Origin: Ptychodera flava
Lineage: Eukaryota; Hemichordata; Enteropneusta; Ptychoderidae
Assembly (NCBI RefSeq): GCF_041260155.1
Contig: NC_091931.1
Coordinates: forward strand, 24,989,154 to 25,053,153
Length of the DNA stretch: 64,000 nucleotides
Direction of reading: 5' to 3'
The notes under the pieces are model-generated. The model worked only from the letters and a program-made list of their open reading frames with translations, did not search any database and was not told the origin of the DNA. The number at the start of each line of letters is the position of its first letter. Position 1 is the first letter of the stretch. This document shows positions 24,417 through 38,603 of the stretch, one piece after another. The position numbers and the translations under genes were made by a program.

Positions 24417-26211
24417 GTAAACAATAGCGATGGTTATTACTTCGCGGCTCACAGATACATTTTACATGTAGGTCATATTCGAAAGAATTACTCGCGTGTC
24501 TCGGTGTGCGAGATCATTATTGAACTTAATTCACAGTCTGCTTGATAAACATTTATCTTAATAGCAGTTTTATCTTAAAGGGGCAGGGGTCGTCCCGTCT
24601 CCGACTGTTTGCTAAACATTGCCTGTTCCCAGAAATTGGCGATGAATGTCAAGCAAATATGAAGCAAAATATGCATTGGATGCATGTTCATAGTTCACCA
24701 AAATTTTGCAGCTTCATGTCACTGCAAATCTTTACCAAATAAACTTCGGTAGCGTCCCTTGGATTTATTTAAAGCTGCCTCGGCAGCGGTCATCAATGTC
24801 GGTAGAGACGCCATTTCAAAATTCTCGATATGCACAAGATGAATTGGGATGTGTTGTGCATAGCATCATTACTCTTCTAAGGAAGAGTCATTATAGGTCC
24901 TACAAGCACAGCTACAGACTGGACTGCCCTTCCCTTTGAACACTCTCCTATAGCTATAAACATCCGCTCATGATATATTTGCAGGTGTACCCGTGCTGCG
25001 ATATATGTTTTATTCTTGTCCTCCAATAATCGAATTTTGACTGTGATGACTCAGCAAAAACTAAACGAACGAAACCCAAAATACATGAGGGGGTGTTTAT
25101 AGTTGAAAATACTTTCAGGCTTACACTATGTCAGGTTGATGTTGATTTATTCAACAAGTTGACCAATGTTTGCAACGTTTTTAACTTGCTTATTAATTTG
25201 ATAATTTTTACTGCACAGAAATTCGGAAGAGTGGGGTGATTCATAATCAAACTTGCAACCTGTTCCGCCATCAAGGAATAATCGTGATTGCTGTAGGGTT
25301 TTTTTTGGTAAAGAGCGCCCTCGACGGCGATTTCATTACAAATGTTATTGTAATAACTGTTCCTTGTTTTAGACGAGGCAAGTCTTTGTCGGCATATACA
25401 AGTGCTGTGACTCATTAGTATATTGCTAAATTAATTGAGTGTGACTCATATCAGCTGTTTGCAAATCACCTGAATAAACCATTAACGAACTGAAATATTT
25501 GACATATAATCTATACTATGGTCAGACACACGGCTGTGCCCTTTTGTATCGAATACGTTACAGGTCAAAGACAGTCATATTGCTCGTTTCACCACCAAAT
25601 CTTTAATTCCGTCAAAAATTGCATTCTAGCAATGGACCGCGTCTTTCAAAATCTGATAAAGGGACTGAGTCGCGATTGAGTCACGATTTTATACGGACAG
25701 AAAAGCCCTGCTGAAACCACTGTAAAAATGAACTCGTACAACTCTGAATGCAAGCTATCGCCTTGCTACACTGTACGCCGAGACTTGCAATTTGCTGAGC
25801 AAACTTATAAGTACACATTCATAGCGGATAACAGACATTGAGTCGACATTGTATTGACCTGTTCTGTAATTCGAGGCGGTGCGCAGCTCGGACCTTACCT
25901 TTCCTGGCATATATGTATTTTTGTTTATTTTCATAAATAGAAGATTGTGAAAACTTCCATTTCTGTAAATGTTTATAACTATATGAAACCACACGAGCAG
26001 CAGATAAGCAAAGTATTGTCAAAATTTGAGTGTCCGTAAAACTGTCCCATACACGCATGCGTGCCTTCCCTTAATTGGCAATGTATTCGAGATAATGCCC
26101 GTAGAGTTGACCTCCCACTGCAGCTGATGTAAACTTAGCACAACGAATGTCCGCACACTGCACCTTTGCCCTTTCCTAATGAATCTCTTACTCTTACACA
26201 TTTAGCGATCA

Positions 26212-26411
26212 TGAGAAATTTTAAAATGGCCGCCATCCATGTATTGACTGTATGGGGATTTTTTTATTTTCGACTTTCGGAAAATAAGACGGTGAAGGTT
26301 TTTTTTACTCCAAGAGCTTCAAAATGCGCCCCACTATAGTGGTAGATCAGAAAACAAAGTGTAAAAATTTGAGAGTCCGATTACCTGTCCCGGAGGTGCA
26401 TTCTACGTTAA
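26212..26411 (-). mobile_element. TTAA-flanked small transposon, family A, copy 1 (truncated)
   Basis: Inverted and shortened relative to the 360-bp copies. Recognisable pieces are AAATGGCCGCCAT, GGTAGATCAGAAAA, GAGAGTCCGA..ACCTGTCCC and the end ACGTTAA. Much of one half is missing or diverged. Confidence 0.75.
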
Positions 26412-29400
26412 GAACGGACGGCGAATGTGGACACATTGTTGCGTACATGCCATGAAATCAAACTAAACTCAGTTTGGCCAGGATGGACGAGGGTAATTAC
26501 CGAATATCCTCACAAGAATGAATAAGCAGTGAGTAGTACAAACTTTCGACAGTCGCTTTTGGCCTTTTGACTTCGCGAGAGGTACTCGACCGAGAAATCG
26601 ACCAAATCCAGCATTCGCAGAATGTAAAATTACATACCGGTTACGACTATTCATATCAGACACTGAGACATCAGAGGTTCGTGAGATAGTACTGCGCCAT
26701 TTCGGTAAATCGATCGAAAATTCGGAAAAATAAAACCATGGTGCTTTTCCCCCCGAAAAATAGTGTACACGATTGCGGGAAGTTGGTTTTAATTTTATTC
26801 ACCATAAATATATTTGTTATGGAAGTACTGGGCAAGGAAAAGAAATCTTGACGATGACGCCAAATTACTCACGAGAACATGTCTAATCGCGATTCAATTT
26901 TTGCTACGTTTTGTCATGGTTTGTGGAGGGACCGTAGTTTTGTGGTTTACTTTCGGCCAAAAATTGATGACCACAAAATTATCCGAATCTCTATAGTAAT
27001 TAATTTTATGCATGCTTTTCATCTTTTGCACCAAATCGTTCGTGGAACGCTGCGATAGGAACACCAAACTACCGGTAGATAAAAGACATTTTATGTATGA
27101 GTATCATATCTATCTACGGAGGCGTTCATATAATTACACAGCTGTCGAAATATCGTCGCAACTTATCGTGTGATTAAATACGAAACCGAAACACACGGCT
27201 TAGACTTCGAAACCATGGGCTGTAAAGTCACAGTGTGCGTTCATCAGATGTTTTAGAAGACCTGGTTTGATTTAAAGACACGCAGCCTGTGCTTGGGACA
27301 TGTGACGTTTGTAAACAGTAAATATATATTTCGTGCACAGCTTGAGACGACAGTGCAACGCACAGGTTTTCCTCAGCAGCTCATGCATTCCTGCCGTGTA
27401 CACGCAGTCATATCGGTCATGTGGACTCCACTGATAAGTGAGGTCAAACAATCAAAGTACGACTCACAGCTGCCCCCGTCGTATTAAGGTAAAGTTTGTG
27501 CGCTGTCCGCCTACGTACAACAAATATCACATGGTCTGAACGGAATGCTGTCCAGTCAGAGTGGATAAAGGGACAGTGTGTCAGTATTCGACAACAGTGT
27601 GTCGTCATGCGCTGCCTGGTTTGACTTCTATATGGCCACTTTAATACTTGTTTATGTGGACATTTCGGTCTTATCACTTCGTATGGAAACATGTACTTGT
27701 CCTTACATTGGCTGTCATATGGCGTTAAAGGTGGGTATCACGCAGTTTCTGACCGCCTTGCCGGTCGGGTGTAGTTTCGCTATTAATACGAAACAAGTAA
27801 GAAGCCTTCAGGTGGTAGTCGGCTCTCCAAACGACAGGAACATTTCACAGTTCCACCGATAAGGAGTGCATTATTTTGAACGTCATATTTACATGTTTCA
27901 ACCTATTATTAGTAACTATACATGACATTCCAAGCAAGTAGCAACTGCTGTACGCACATAAGTCCTCAAACTTCATCGCAGAGGGAAACACGGAAATTAA
28001 ATACTTCTGTTTTTAAAAAGTGACCACCGACAAGCAGAAATCTGAATTGCGCGTTCTCGAATATACGGCTTCACGGCTGCGCATGCGACTGACACGCGGC
28101 GAAGTATGTCCCGCTGTGGTTCGCCTAGCTTGGACCGCGCTTTACAGGGTAAAAGGACTTTGGTGTTTTGGAAACCTTACGGCCAAAGATTTACATAATA
28201 GAGAAATTGTGACTTAACAGGCAAGTATAGGCGAACATCGAGTATACACGCAAATCAGCCGCAGTTTCCGAGGGAGTGACGATAAGCATTTTGAACACCG
28301 GCGTGCGAAGTGCGTGTACTGCCAGCAGCTGACAACACATGTAGGGCGGTACATCTGCAGACTCATGCTATCCGTACCTAAAATTTGTTACGCCGATTAG
28401 GCCACTGTCATAAAAGTACAGTTTTACGAGATAGAGGCAATATTGATTGACTGAAAGAAATTATTATCATGTTGTGATACGGAAAGTGTACGTGCATTTC
28501 CTGAGGTACATGTAGCCATGGAGAAATCGAAAAGCGTATTGAGGTGCGCTTTCCCCGTCGACAGTGCTAGCTACCATTTTGAAACCGTACTTCGAGGCGG
28601 AAGCTCCGACGCCCAGCATTGGGTTGAGACTACCCGGCTAAAATGTACATGTACGTGAAACGAAATAAGTTATCGACCAAATAGCCAGTAACATTTACAC
28701 GGTTTTTCGTGTTCGAATTTTATCAGTTTCCGAATCGACGGAAAGCTGAAGATTTTTACCTTTACGCTATGATTCAACGACAAATCATAAAATGAAGGTT
28801 TGACTTGTAGCGCCAAGTGAATCATATGCATAATTCACGAAAACTGTTGACGTACGTATGTGTCAGCATTACCGGGAAATCGTTCTTCCGAGTACACGAA
28901 CAATGGCATCACAGGGTGTTTCAGAAGCGCTATCAACAATAAAAAGACGAAAAATAAATTCCCAGCCGACCACAAACGTGAGGTACGAAATAGCGAACAA
29001 ATCGACGTCTATGAACGACTAATGCTGACGCTCGCGTGCGTTGGACGATTTGCCACCTTGGATTTTCCCGCTGAAAATTGTTACTATGCCTTCAGCCCTA
29101 TGATCACAAAATTCGGAAAAGTTTTGACTGATGTATATATAGTAATACAAAGGGACAAAGCTGAAGGAAGCCACGCCAATGGGTAGTAATTAACTTTCCA
29201 GTTAAGAATGATAAAAAAATCTTTAAAACTAACTCTTCAACCCAATGTTTTTCATTCTCCGTGAATTTCGAAACGTTACGTGACCTTGACTTTGATAATC
29301 ATTTTAAAAGTCGACTGGCATTTGGATTAGTCGTAGCCTAGTGTTGCCGGAGGACGTTCAAGCTATTCCAAGTTTCTCTCCACGTTTAACGATTTTCGCC

Positions 29401-29651
29401 TTGACAAAATGCCGGACTAATGAATAAGATATACATTTATAACACCCTCCCTGACTTAAAATAAAGTGATTTCTGGCTTTAGTCACGTTCAAACTTTCAA
29501 GAATATTCTCCGATTTCAGGTGTTATCGTTAGTGACGACAGAAGAGCCGATATCAGCGGTGGCCTGAACGTTGGCCCCGGTCAATTAGTTGTTGTCACTC
29601 GCTGTTAAGCGTTTCGTGACTCCGTGCTACTGGGTGGTGAGAACGTGTGAG

Positions 29652-29798
29652 ATGAACCAGGATTTCAACGGGGAGGTTCGAAGATTCTGCTCAGCGGTCG
29701 TTAAAGAAAAACTACGGACTGCCATTAAGCGACGTAGACAACTCAGGGGATTGCCAGATGTCCATCCAGAATTCAAAAACCCAAATGAAAAGTGTGAA
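29652..29798 (+). CDS. ATF3: ATF3/JDP2-like bZIP factor, exon 1
   Basis: Encodes 49 residues from the ATG at 29652, the first ATG after an in-frame TAG at 29586. It ends GAA before GTAAGT in phase 0. The segment VVKEKLRTAIKRRRQLRG lines up with the N-terminal FVKEELRFAIQNKHL region of vertebrate ATF3, which is not found in Fos proteins. A CAG acceptor at 29519 suggests this exon begins at 29520 with a 132-nt 5' UTR and that at least one non-coding exon lies upstream. The full protein of 125 residues is shorter than human ATF3 (181) or JDP2 (163), mainly by lacking the longer N- and C-terminal extensions. Confidence 0.82.
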
Positions 29799-31979
29799 GT
29801 AAGTGTGACAGAAACGTTTTATCAGTGGTTCAATCTGTCCAGTATTCTCTGCCTTTGGTTTATCTATAAATTACCACACTAACGAAAATTGTAAAATATT
29901 TTCAGCGGTCTTTTACTGGTCTGTTATCGAGAAATACTACTGAAATTTACTTCATACATATCACTTTTTCTATTAAAAAAAAACCACAGTCACATTTTTA
30001 GTGAACCTTTAGTTCACTCATGAACAAAGTCCCATGAGAATTTATTTTTATTTTGGCGAGGTCAATCTCTACGTGAGCTCCAGGTAAAATCATGGTTTTC
30101 GACCAACCTAGCAATTTTCAGAAGCCTTGTACTTCGAAGCGCTCTAAAATAATATTTGTTATTTTGTCAAAATTGGCCTTGATTGGTGCTGGATAAACGC
30201 CTATAATAGGGACACAGTACATGATAATTCAGTCGTCCTGACTTGACTGATTGAATGAAACGCCTTGTGGCTGTGTATCTGATAATTTTTTTTAACTATT
30301 GTGGTTTGTTTGTGACAATAAGGTCTCGTTCTACCCCAAAGCATGGCGAAATACCTAATGTTGAGTATGCATAAAATGTAAAATTCATTGTTATGTTGTT
30401 GACATCTGCATTCTGGTCCGGATCAGAACTCACTTCTCATCAATATCAATGCAGTTTACCAAAGACTGGCTGAGTTAACGAGTTTATTAAAGGTGTATCC
30501 CTAATAATGGTTGAGGAGTAAAAGAACCCTGTATATATATAAAAAAATTGTGAAAAATATTATCAAAAGTTACAGCTACCGGCCCTTTTAGCAAAGTGTT
30601 AGAAGAGTCTATAATATACGTGTCCATCTAGAACTCGCATCGAAGGAAAAGACATCCAAATTATTGTCTGAATCCCGAAATTCCTTGCAAGGTATACCAG
30701 ACTGTCTGGCACCAGAAATGCGAGATCATGATTACTAGTGTGGACGTGATTTGTAGGACGAGTGATTTAATAGCCGCCTAATTGATTGAGCTGTCCGGTC
30801 AATAATTAATAACTGAGTATCGATAACAGTTAGCCTTGTGGAAAATAAAATATATGAGTAGGCGATGTTAGCCTTTCCTTAAAAGGGTGTAAAGGGGAAG
30901 CAGTTTTTATTAGGTTTTGTGTGAAGTTTGTATTCCTATATTCCCATGTGGAGGCGTTTGCCATATGATATAATCAGTTTCAAATCTCGTAAACATTTTC
31001 TGCCGGACTTTGTTTTCTCTACCATGGATTTTTCACGTCTAAGAACAACGTTCATGGACGGTAAATATAAGTAGGACGACAACCCCTAGGATAAAGTTCA
31101 AATGTAATGCTATTTCGAGGATCACAGCATATGTAATTTCCTATCGATGGCGAAATGACTCAAGAGTATTTATTGCCAATGTTATTTTGTTTGTTATTAA
31201 GCGGCATGTTATGTGTCTCTCCATCTTGATCAAGGTGTTTGGAGTACTCAGAGTTCTCCGTCTTGACTCTTTTCTTCCTGTTATAGACATGCACTTTGTT
31301 TGTTTGTTTATTCCTCCGGTACTGTTGCATTCGACTTGAAGGTGTCGGTTTCTCCTCAGGGAAGTCGAGTGATGAGTGTAAAGATAGCAATTACATGGAG
31401 CACACATATATACAGTGAAATATCACCAGTGCAAGTCAACGCCTGTATTCGGCAGGAGATCCCTGAACAAACTTCGTTTACTATCGAGTTGTATAGTGAC
31501 TGTGTACTCGAGTTGTATTACATTCAATTTCGCCTTAGGCCAAAAAAAGAAAAAGAATGTTTCTGGTCAGCGCGCGCGTCACTGAACAACAGCGCGTCAC
31601 CCTTTTTCTGTTGTGGCCGGCGGCCGTGGCTGACACCAAACCAAAATGGCTGAAGAGAAAGAGAAAATTCTTTGGGGGGCATGATCAGTGACTGGATGAA
31701 CAGTATATATGTGACTATATTGATAAAACTATAAAAGTGACCCTCCTCCCTCCCTTGAGAGAGAAAAAAAAAAAAAAATGCGCGTCGCCGCACCCATTTT
31801 TTAAAGAAGGACCTGACCAGAAACATTTCTTTTTTTTTTTTCAATTTCGCCTTAGACGAGAACAATGGCTTTTTTTGCAGTTCAGATACGTACATAATGC
31901 TTGTGCCTCAAAAGAGAGCATCACACAAATATACATACAGATAAATACATTATACATAGATACAAAGATACGTACATAT

Positions 31980-32035
31980 ATACACACATACATACATTGT
32001 ACATACATACATACATACATACATACATACATACA

Positions 32036-32068
<33 letters not shown>

Positions 32069-32087
32069 CTATCTATCTATCTATCTA

Positions 32088-32124
<37 letters not shown>

Positions 32125-32125
32125 G
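31980..32125. repeat. Compound microsatellite ACAT, then ATCT, then GTCT
   Basis: Three tetranucleotide arrays run on without a gap: ACAT (about 31997-32063), ATCT (to about 32090) and GTCT (to about 32124). Each step changes one base of the unit. Confidence 0.95.
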
Positions 32126-33567
32126 ATTGAATATCATACATTGTATTTCTATCGCACCGTGTCGCTAGGTTAGGATTGCGCAATAGCAGGTAAAGAATAA
32201 CCGCTGTGACGTTTCTCTGACATATTTGTGCACGTGGGCGCGATCCTTGTCCTTCACACGGCAGTAAATATATGCACAGCCTTGAAAAAATATGAAAGAC
32301 TGCATTACTGGGTCGACAGTTATCGGTAACCGTGGGCGGAATTATACGACTACATTCAGAATATCCACAGACGTGTAACGATAAGCGAGTTTATGATGTG
32401 ACTCTGTCCGGGGATAGCATGACCCCATCATATCGATGCTAAAATACACTGGTTGCAAAAGTTTGAGAAGATTAGCATTGGCAAGACCTTGGCAATATTG
32501 TAGTGTTTTTGTCGGTCACTTCAATTACTGATTTCCATCGCATGTCTCAACCAAAACACAGCAAGCAGGTGTAATTTGTAGAATCCGTCGGTGGGCTGTG
32601 CCGTCATGTGTTTTGCTTTGTTTCGACTCCATCGACCAGAAGCTCGTGGGCGTTTGATTGCTATCAGTCAACTCGCTGACTCCTCTATAGTCAAAGGTTA
32701 TTCGCCAAGGTCATAAGAATATTTGAAAAAATAATTTGGAGAGGAACACCTTAACAAAAGAATGTAATGATAACGCCGATTGTATGACCTGGGAAATAAC
32801 GCCGCCGTCCTTTTCAACAGCTCTTTGAAACACGTACTAGGCCTAATTTCGACAAAACGAACACGCACAGTTAATGCCTGTTCTGGCGGACATGAAGGAA
32901 TGTTTGCCTTCAACAGAACCTCAGTCAGCGTACCTGTGAGTTATGGCTTGCACTCTGGCGAGCATCCAATCAGGAAGACTCGAAAGAACGAAAGACACAC
33001 TGTACGGCATTGTGTGACAGAAATATCACAGCACTGTCACAAGCATGTTCATATCGATAAAGCGGCAAACACTCAATAGAACTTCTTAATTCCTTCACGG
33101 AAATAAATTCAAGATAGATTTCTGAAAATGATAAATACTCGTAATTTTAGGAAGAGATGACAAGTCCGTCAGTGCCCCGCCGTCGTCTACCAGCGCTGTT
33201 GATTAGTTTTGTCACAGTCCCGCTTGTGTTGAGGGACTGTGGTTTTGTCCGAATCTCACGTGCTCAGTAGAGCACGAAGAGGAACGAAGCATGCAAAGCG
33301 AAAGGAATATTTTTTTTAAAATTACCCTTTGACATCGCCTTGTATTCCATGTAGATTATCTTAATTTCTTTTTTTTTAATGATGAATGCCGTCATTGTTC
33401 TGCGATACCGCAGACACTTTGGTCTCACAAAATATCTACTTCAATAAGGTGTCACATAAACGCAACACAATACATTGATTTGCACTAAAACGTGCGACAA
33501 GTCAACACCTCACAGTACCAGAATATATTCCTAGTTTGCCCTGGAGGTAACTCTGCTATTAGGCCCA

Positions 33568-33930
33568 AAGCCAGAGCGCGCCTAGGGGACAGATATTTGG
33601 ACTCTCAAACTTTACAATTCTTTTCTGATCTACCACTTGTGGGGGTTCATTTTAAAGCTCTTGATATACAAAAACGTTTTATCGGCTTAGTTTTTCGAAA
33701 TTCGAAAATTTTATTTTTTTTCCATAGAGTTAACACAGGGATGGCGGCCATTTTGAATTTTAAATATCTATAAATCTTGAGTTATTTGTGTCTCTAGTAC
33801 CGAAATTTGCACGGTGACCCCGAATTTTATTCGATATTTTTAAAGACAATGATTGAAAGATTTCTTAATGAAAGCTTGAGCAAAAGTTTAAGCCTCTTTA
33901 CTTTCGAGGCGCTAGGCGCATACGTTAAAG
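33568..33930 (+). mobile_element. TTAA-type small transposon, family A, copy 2
   Basis: Near full length: GCGCGCCTAGGGGACAGA at one end, the shared interior (CCACTTGTGGGGGTTCATTT, AACACAGGGATGGCGGCCAT, GCAAAAGTTTAAG), and TTTCGAGGCGC near the other end followed by ACGTTAA. Its ends are more worn than those of the 53.4 and 62.2 kb copies. Confidence 0.85.
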
Positions 33931-36124
33931 GGGATGAGTCCGACTGTAACAAATGCTCTGAATATTTGTCAACTAAGGCGCCAAAATCCCGAGAAAATCC
34001 AGTGAATAATAGGCAAAGTAAATGAATAATATTAGTGTAGTACGATCAGAGCAAGAGTGTTCTGATTAAAAAAAGCAAAACTTCTTTTCCTTATTTTGTT
34101 CAAAATTACAAGTTTTGTCTAAATCTATAAGGCTGTTGGGATGTGTTGCATTCATTTACCAATAAACATATGTTTTGCCTTAGTCTCTGATGTGCGCACG
34201 TCATTCTAGCAAACTTGCACTGGTGATCCAACGTTGGCTGTGCACGAAGTAGTTATCATACCCGGGCGGCTACAGGGCCCTTCCAAAATACAAGTTTCGG
34301 ACTACAGACTACAATCTGCCGCACTTAACGCGAACGTTGTAACAGCAACAGGGTGTGGTTAACTTCTTGGCTTGAGTTCAACATGTTAAAATAAAAATAT
34401 TGCCATGTTTTAGTAATTGCAAACGTTGCATGTATACATGAGAAGATAAAACTTGAGTTGAGAAAATACTTTCTGTTTACTGTTTGAGATGACCCTTAAG
34501 CATCAAGGATTCCTATAAATAGTACTGTCATTTCTTTTCGCGAAACCTCTTAAAACGTCCCGCTCAAAATGTCAGCTAAACAGAGTTTATCAAGTGATTG
34601 ACCATTTGTTCTCAGAAGAGTATTCAGAGGGAAATGTCAAGATTTTCGATTTTATCTTGAAGTCAGTCACCTTATCTACAAACACTTCTTTACTTCTCAC
34701 ACGCTGCATTCAGCAACGCATTTTCACTCCATTTCTTTCACAGTGATCCTTTCGGAAAATCACAAAAAAACCACTATTTCCCCTCACATTTCTTTTATTC
34801 GAACCCATGGTATGAGCTTGACACGTACTACCCTTGCATAGTAGTTTGTACCCGAAGGGTGTGTGTGAGCGTGAAAACAAGTATTCGGCAATTTAGTAGC
34901 TCGATAAGCAATATTCGCTGTTTTAGTGACCGATCAGACACGCCCATTTGGCTGTGTTTGCTCGCCGTTAACACGGCCTCTTAGGAACGTCATAGGTGCT
35001 CTATACATGCCAGTGAATGGTCTTGGTAATTGGAGAATGTATTGCCGAAAGGGTCGCTAATTATGCCAGCGTGTCAAACCCTATACATGTGATAAACGTG
35101 TTTGGTGCAGACCCCTCGTATAACCATCACAATAATTTACCATGAAATTTACAGCAGCTAGACCTGCTTTCGACATTCATGCTTTCCATGAAGACTGCCA
35201 TGTCAGACCTCCATTCAAGCGACTCTCCAATTCTATTGATATACGACACAGAAGTGACGAAATGGCTGAAGTAAACCTTGAAACAGTTTAAGTGAAATTT
35301 GAAGGCCAGGCTGGATTGTCTTTTAAGAGTTGATCTAGTAGTAGGATATGGTCATCAGGGATACTGTCTACGTAACATAGAAAAGGCGGTATGATAAAAG
35401 CGGGTATGAAAACCGAATACCCTACTAAAGCCGACCGATTTTCGTTTACAGTTGTATGCGCCTGAAATCTGAAAGACTTTAAACTTTTGCTACAAGACTT
35501 TCCTCAATGGGAAATTTCAACCATTCTCTAACCGAATTGAGAAAAAAAAATCAAGGGTCGCCGTAAACAAATTATCTAACATTTACCAGTATTTGAAATT
35601 CAAAATGGTCGCCAGTTATCTCTGGTGGGAAAAACGAAATTGTCCAAAAAACTGATACGCTGAAATCTTTCTTTCTCAATAACAGAAGATCAGAAAAGAA
35701 TCGAAAAAAAATGAGAGTGAGGCGCCTTTTACCTCAACATGTTGGAACTTAATTTTCTATGGGTTTTGTTGCGATTTGGCAGCTGGTAAAGATCAACAAA
35801 CCGATAAAAAAATCAAACAAAAACAAACAAAAAGTGCAAAAAAAAAATAAACAAAAACACACAACAGTAATTCATACAGTTGTGATCTGTCATGCAGCAA
35901 GTTTACTTGCCAAAACTGCGGAGTACCTACACGTGATGACATTCACATTGACTTATGCGATTTCTTTGGCTTTGCATCGTGGAAACGAACAAGAACAAAA
36001 AATGGCTGACGCGGCAGGTCTACATTGACGCGGGCGGTGATAAGAATCGAAACCCTTTCTTCTCATCCCAAATTCTTGGTGTACAAACTGCTCTAAAGTT
36101 TTTCCTTTACTTGTTCTTTTTCAG

Positions 36125-36232
36125 TTGAATGAAGAAGAAATCCAAAGAAAGCGGGTGAGACGAGAGAGGAACCGCGTTGCAGCTGAAAAATGTCGTCAGA
36201 AGAGAAAAGAAAAGGAAGTAACCGTGCAACAG
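36125..36232 (+). CDS. ATF3: ATF3/JDP2-like bZIP factor, exon 2 (basic region)
   Basis: A 36-codon exon in phase 0 at both ends, between TTTTTCAG and GTATGC. It holds the acidic lead-in LNEEEIQRKR and the DNA-contacting basic region RRERNRVAAEKCRQKRKEKE (residues 61-80). The invariant bZIP signature N-x2-A-A-x2-C-R falls at N65, A68, A69, C72 and R73. The match to RRERNKIAAAKCRNKKKEK of ATF3 is close, including the Cys typical of the Fos/ATF3/JDP2 group. It should bind AP-1 (TGASTCA) or CRE (TGACGTCA) sites as a dimer in the nucleus. Confidence 0.92.
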
Positions 36233-36382
36233 GTATGCTAGGATTCGATAAAATATGAGAATAGAGCCCAATTAGCTGTAATTTTTGATATGTACCTGTA
36301 GTAATTTTGTTCTGTTCGAAAAAAGCTTCTTATTCTACTTTCAAGATCGTTTTGAAATGCTAAGCGTTAAGCTTTTCAGCAG

Positions 36383-36538
<156 letters not shown>

Positions 36539-38603
36539 TTGTATTTAAGACAACTTGACTTGTCTACAATACCCACATGGACAGAACACGACAAATGTCT
36601 ACCCACGTGCACGTACATACTTGTGAAACCGATCAAAGTCAATTCCACAGTTAACGTTACTCTCTTGCAAAAAAAGAAAAAAGGCGCTCGGAGAACTAGA
36701 AACGTGTCCTTTATGAGTTGACTGTGTCGGCTTCTCCCTTGAAAACTCTCTGGTAACAAAGTGTGCCATGTAAAGCGCGCGGGCGGAGTAATTCCGTGAA
36801 ATGTGGTGTGATTATACACAAAGCGGCTTTGAATGACAGATTATCCAAATATGGGCTACACAAAACGTCTACGAAAAACAAACATTACAAGGTGACAAAC
36901 TGTTCATTTTTTCGAGGAAATTTCCACCAACTTTATGGAGTGTAAAGATTTTAAAATTTCATTGGGCCATAGCATATCTGGCTTTGATCCTTATTTTCTT
37001 ATATTATTAAGTAATTAAATAATCAAAAAACCTGTCAAAATAAATATATAGGTGGGCGAAATGTGGATTTCGATACGGTAAATAACCATTTTTTAGCCAG
37101 AGAGAAGGCTTCTTCTATATTATAGCTTATCTCTATATCTTTTTGGGGTAATTTAATGAGAGCCGTCTGACTAAGGCAGGGTTTTTGTAAATGTCACCCT
37201 GACTGTTTGCAATTTTTATTTTTGGATAGTGAATCGTCGATCGAATAAAATAAAAATATGGAGGACAATAATTAAAAGAAGACTGAGTGTAGCTATCCGT
37301 TCCGCCCAGTTTATGATTATGTGAACCGGGAAGTAATGTTAAATTTGTCAGGCAAGCATTAAGATTTTAATAAAGCACTGTTTGCTTTATCGTCGTGGGA
37401 GGTGTGTTGTGTTCACAGAAAACATGCTGCATTTGCAGTCTGAGAGACAGCGCCCCAAACTATTCATGGTTGTAAAATGTCAGTGACTGCCAGCAGATTA
37501 ATTCGCCAAGTAAATTTTTAAACGATTTTATGAGCATTACGTGTAAGTAGGACGTCTAATGAATGCTTTGAGGGGTTTATTCACATGTTGAATGCTGCAG
37601 GAGCTTAGTGCAGGGCCTGGACATTTAACCTGTAGTCGATCAATTCCTCGTGTTTCAACCAATAGAATACAAATGGCATTTTGTAAACATAAAATGTTAA
37701 AACCATTGACATATTGTAACGACATGAAAGGAGAACCCCTTGTCTGTAAGTGGTATATCTTATCTGATGTAAAGCTTAATGTGCTTATTTAATTAATAAA
37801 TCAGTAAATTTTTGAACGGAACAGTAGCTGTAACCTCATGATTTTCGAGTATTCGTCATTGAAATAATCGCGCCGTGTGTAAATAGATGTCCGAAACCAC
37901 GTTAATTTCGATTCTAAGACATCCTCTGTCGGCGAATAGCGTGCATGGGCAACCATGGTTCGCTAAATAGAACGAAACTACTCGGGGACTGCCTGGCATC
38001 AAGATGCCGAACGAAACTACGCCCAAAGCTCTGCTGTCGCTTACACAGCTCCGCCAGAATGAGCAGATTTTAGGAAGCACTAAATCCTACAATCATATGC
38101 TTGTTTACAGCTCCGATGAGCTCACGTGGAGACTTGTACACAAAGGTTTCTACAGTGTCGTCCTTCAAGTTGTAAAAATCGAGAACTTCATTTTTTCCAA
38201 CAGAGTAATATAAATAATTGCACATATACATGTATCTACAGTTTCATGTACTCTTTGCACTCTTATCAGATTATTTCTATTACCAAGTATGAAATAATGG
38301 TTAAGGAGGGCCCTTGAGTAAGGTTAGGGCAAATATTTGGATCTTTCATTTGCGAGATGCACGTCACGTGCTTCGCATGGCATCCATGTACTCACTGTAT
38401 TAGCATCAGGGCACGAAAAAACAATGGGTTCAAACGTAAGTGATCAGAAATCTCGGCGGGCAGTTTTTCGATATATTGTCTCCCTAATGAGTTTATCCCC
38501 CTTTATATTTACTTTTAGTTGTTCCTTTTTTCCCCCACTCCCCTAGTATGAACTGGTCAGCCTAATGCTTACTTTCTCTCTGTCCATCGTTCTTCTTGCG
38601 CAG

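Larger units (their letters stand above)
20909..29519. other. Receptor 3' UTR then 8 kb with little coding signal
   Basis: After the receptor's likely 3' UTR this stretch holds a foldback element (21877-22002), an AG dinucleotide run (22617-22647), a small inverted-repeat transposon copy (22975-23163), a possible single exon (24262-24416), and a truncated copy of a TTAA-flanked element (26212-26411). CpG frequency rises from about 27.2 kb towards the bZIP gene, so its promoter and possible 5' non-coding exons may lie between 27 and 29.5 kb. No other frame shows protein features. Confidence 0.45.
29799..36124 (+). other. Intron 1 of the bZIP gene
   Basis: GTAAGT to TTTTTCAG, 6.3 kb. It contains an inverted pair of short arms around AATGTTTCTGGTCAG (near 31555 and 31815), a compound microsatellite (31980-32125) and a family A transposon copy (33568-33930). 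No additional coding exon was recognised. Confidence 0.7.

Noticed and set aside
25677-25683. Single AP-1 consensus TGAGTCA upstream of the bZIP gene
   Set aside because: A 7-bp site 4 kb from the coding exon is expected by chance; another occurs at 11096.
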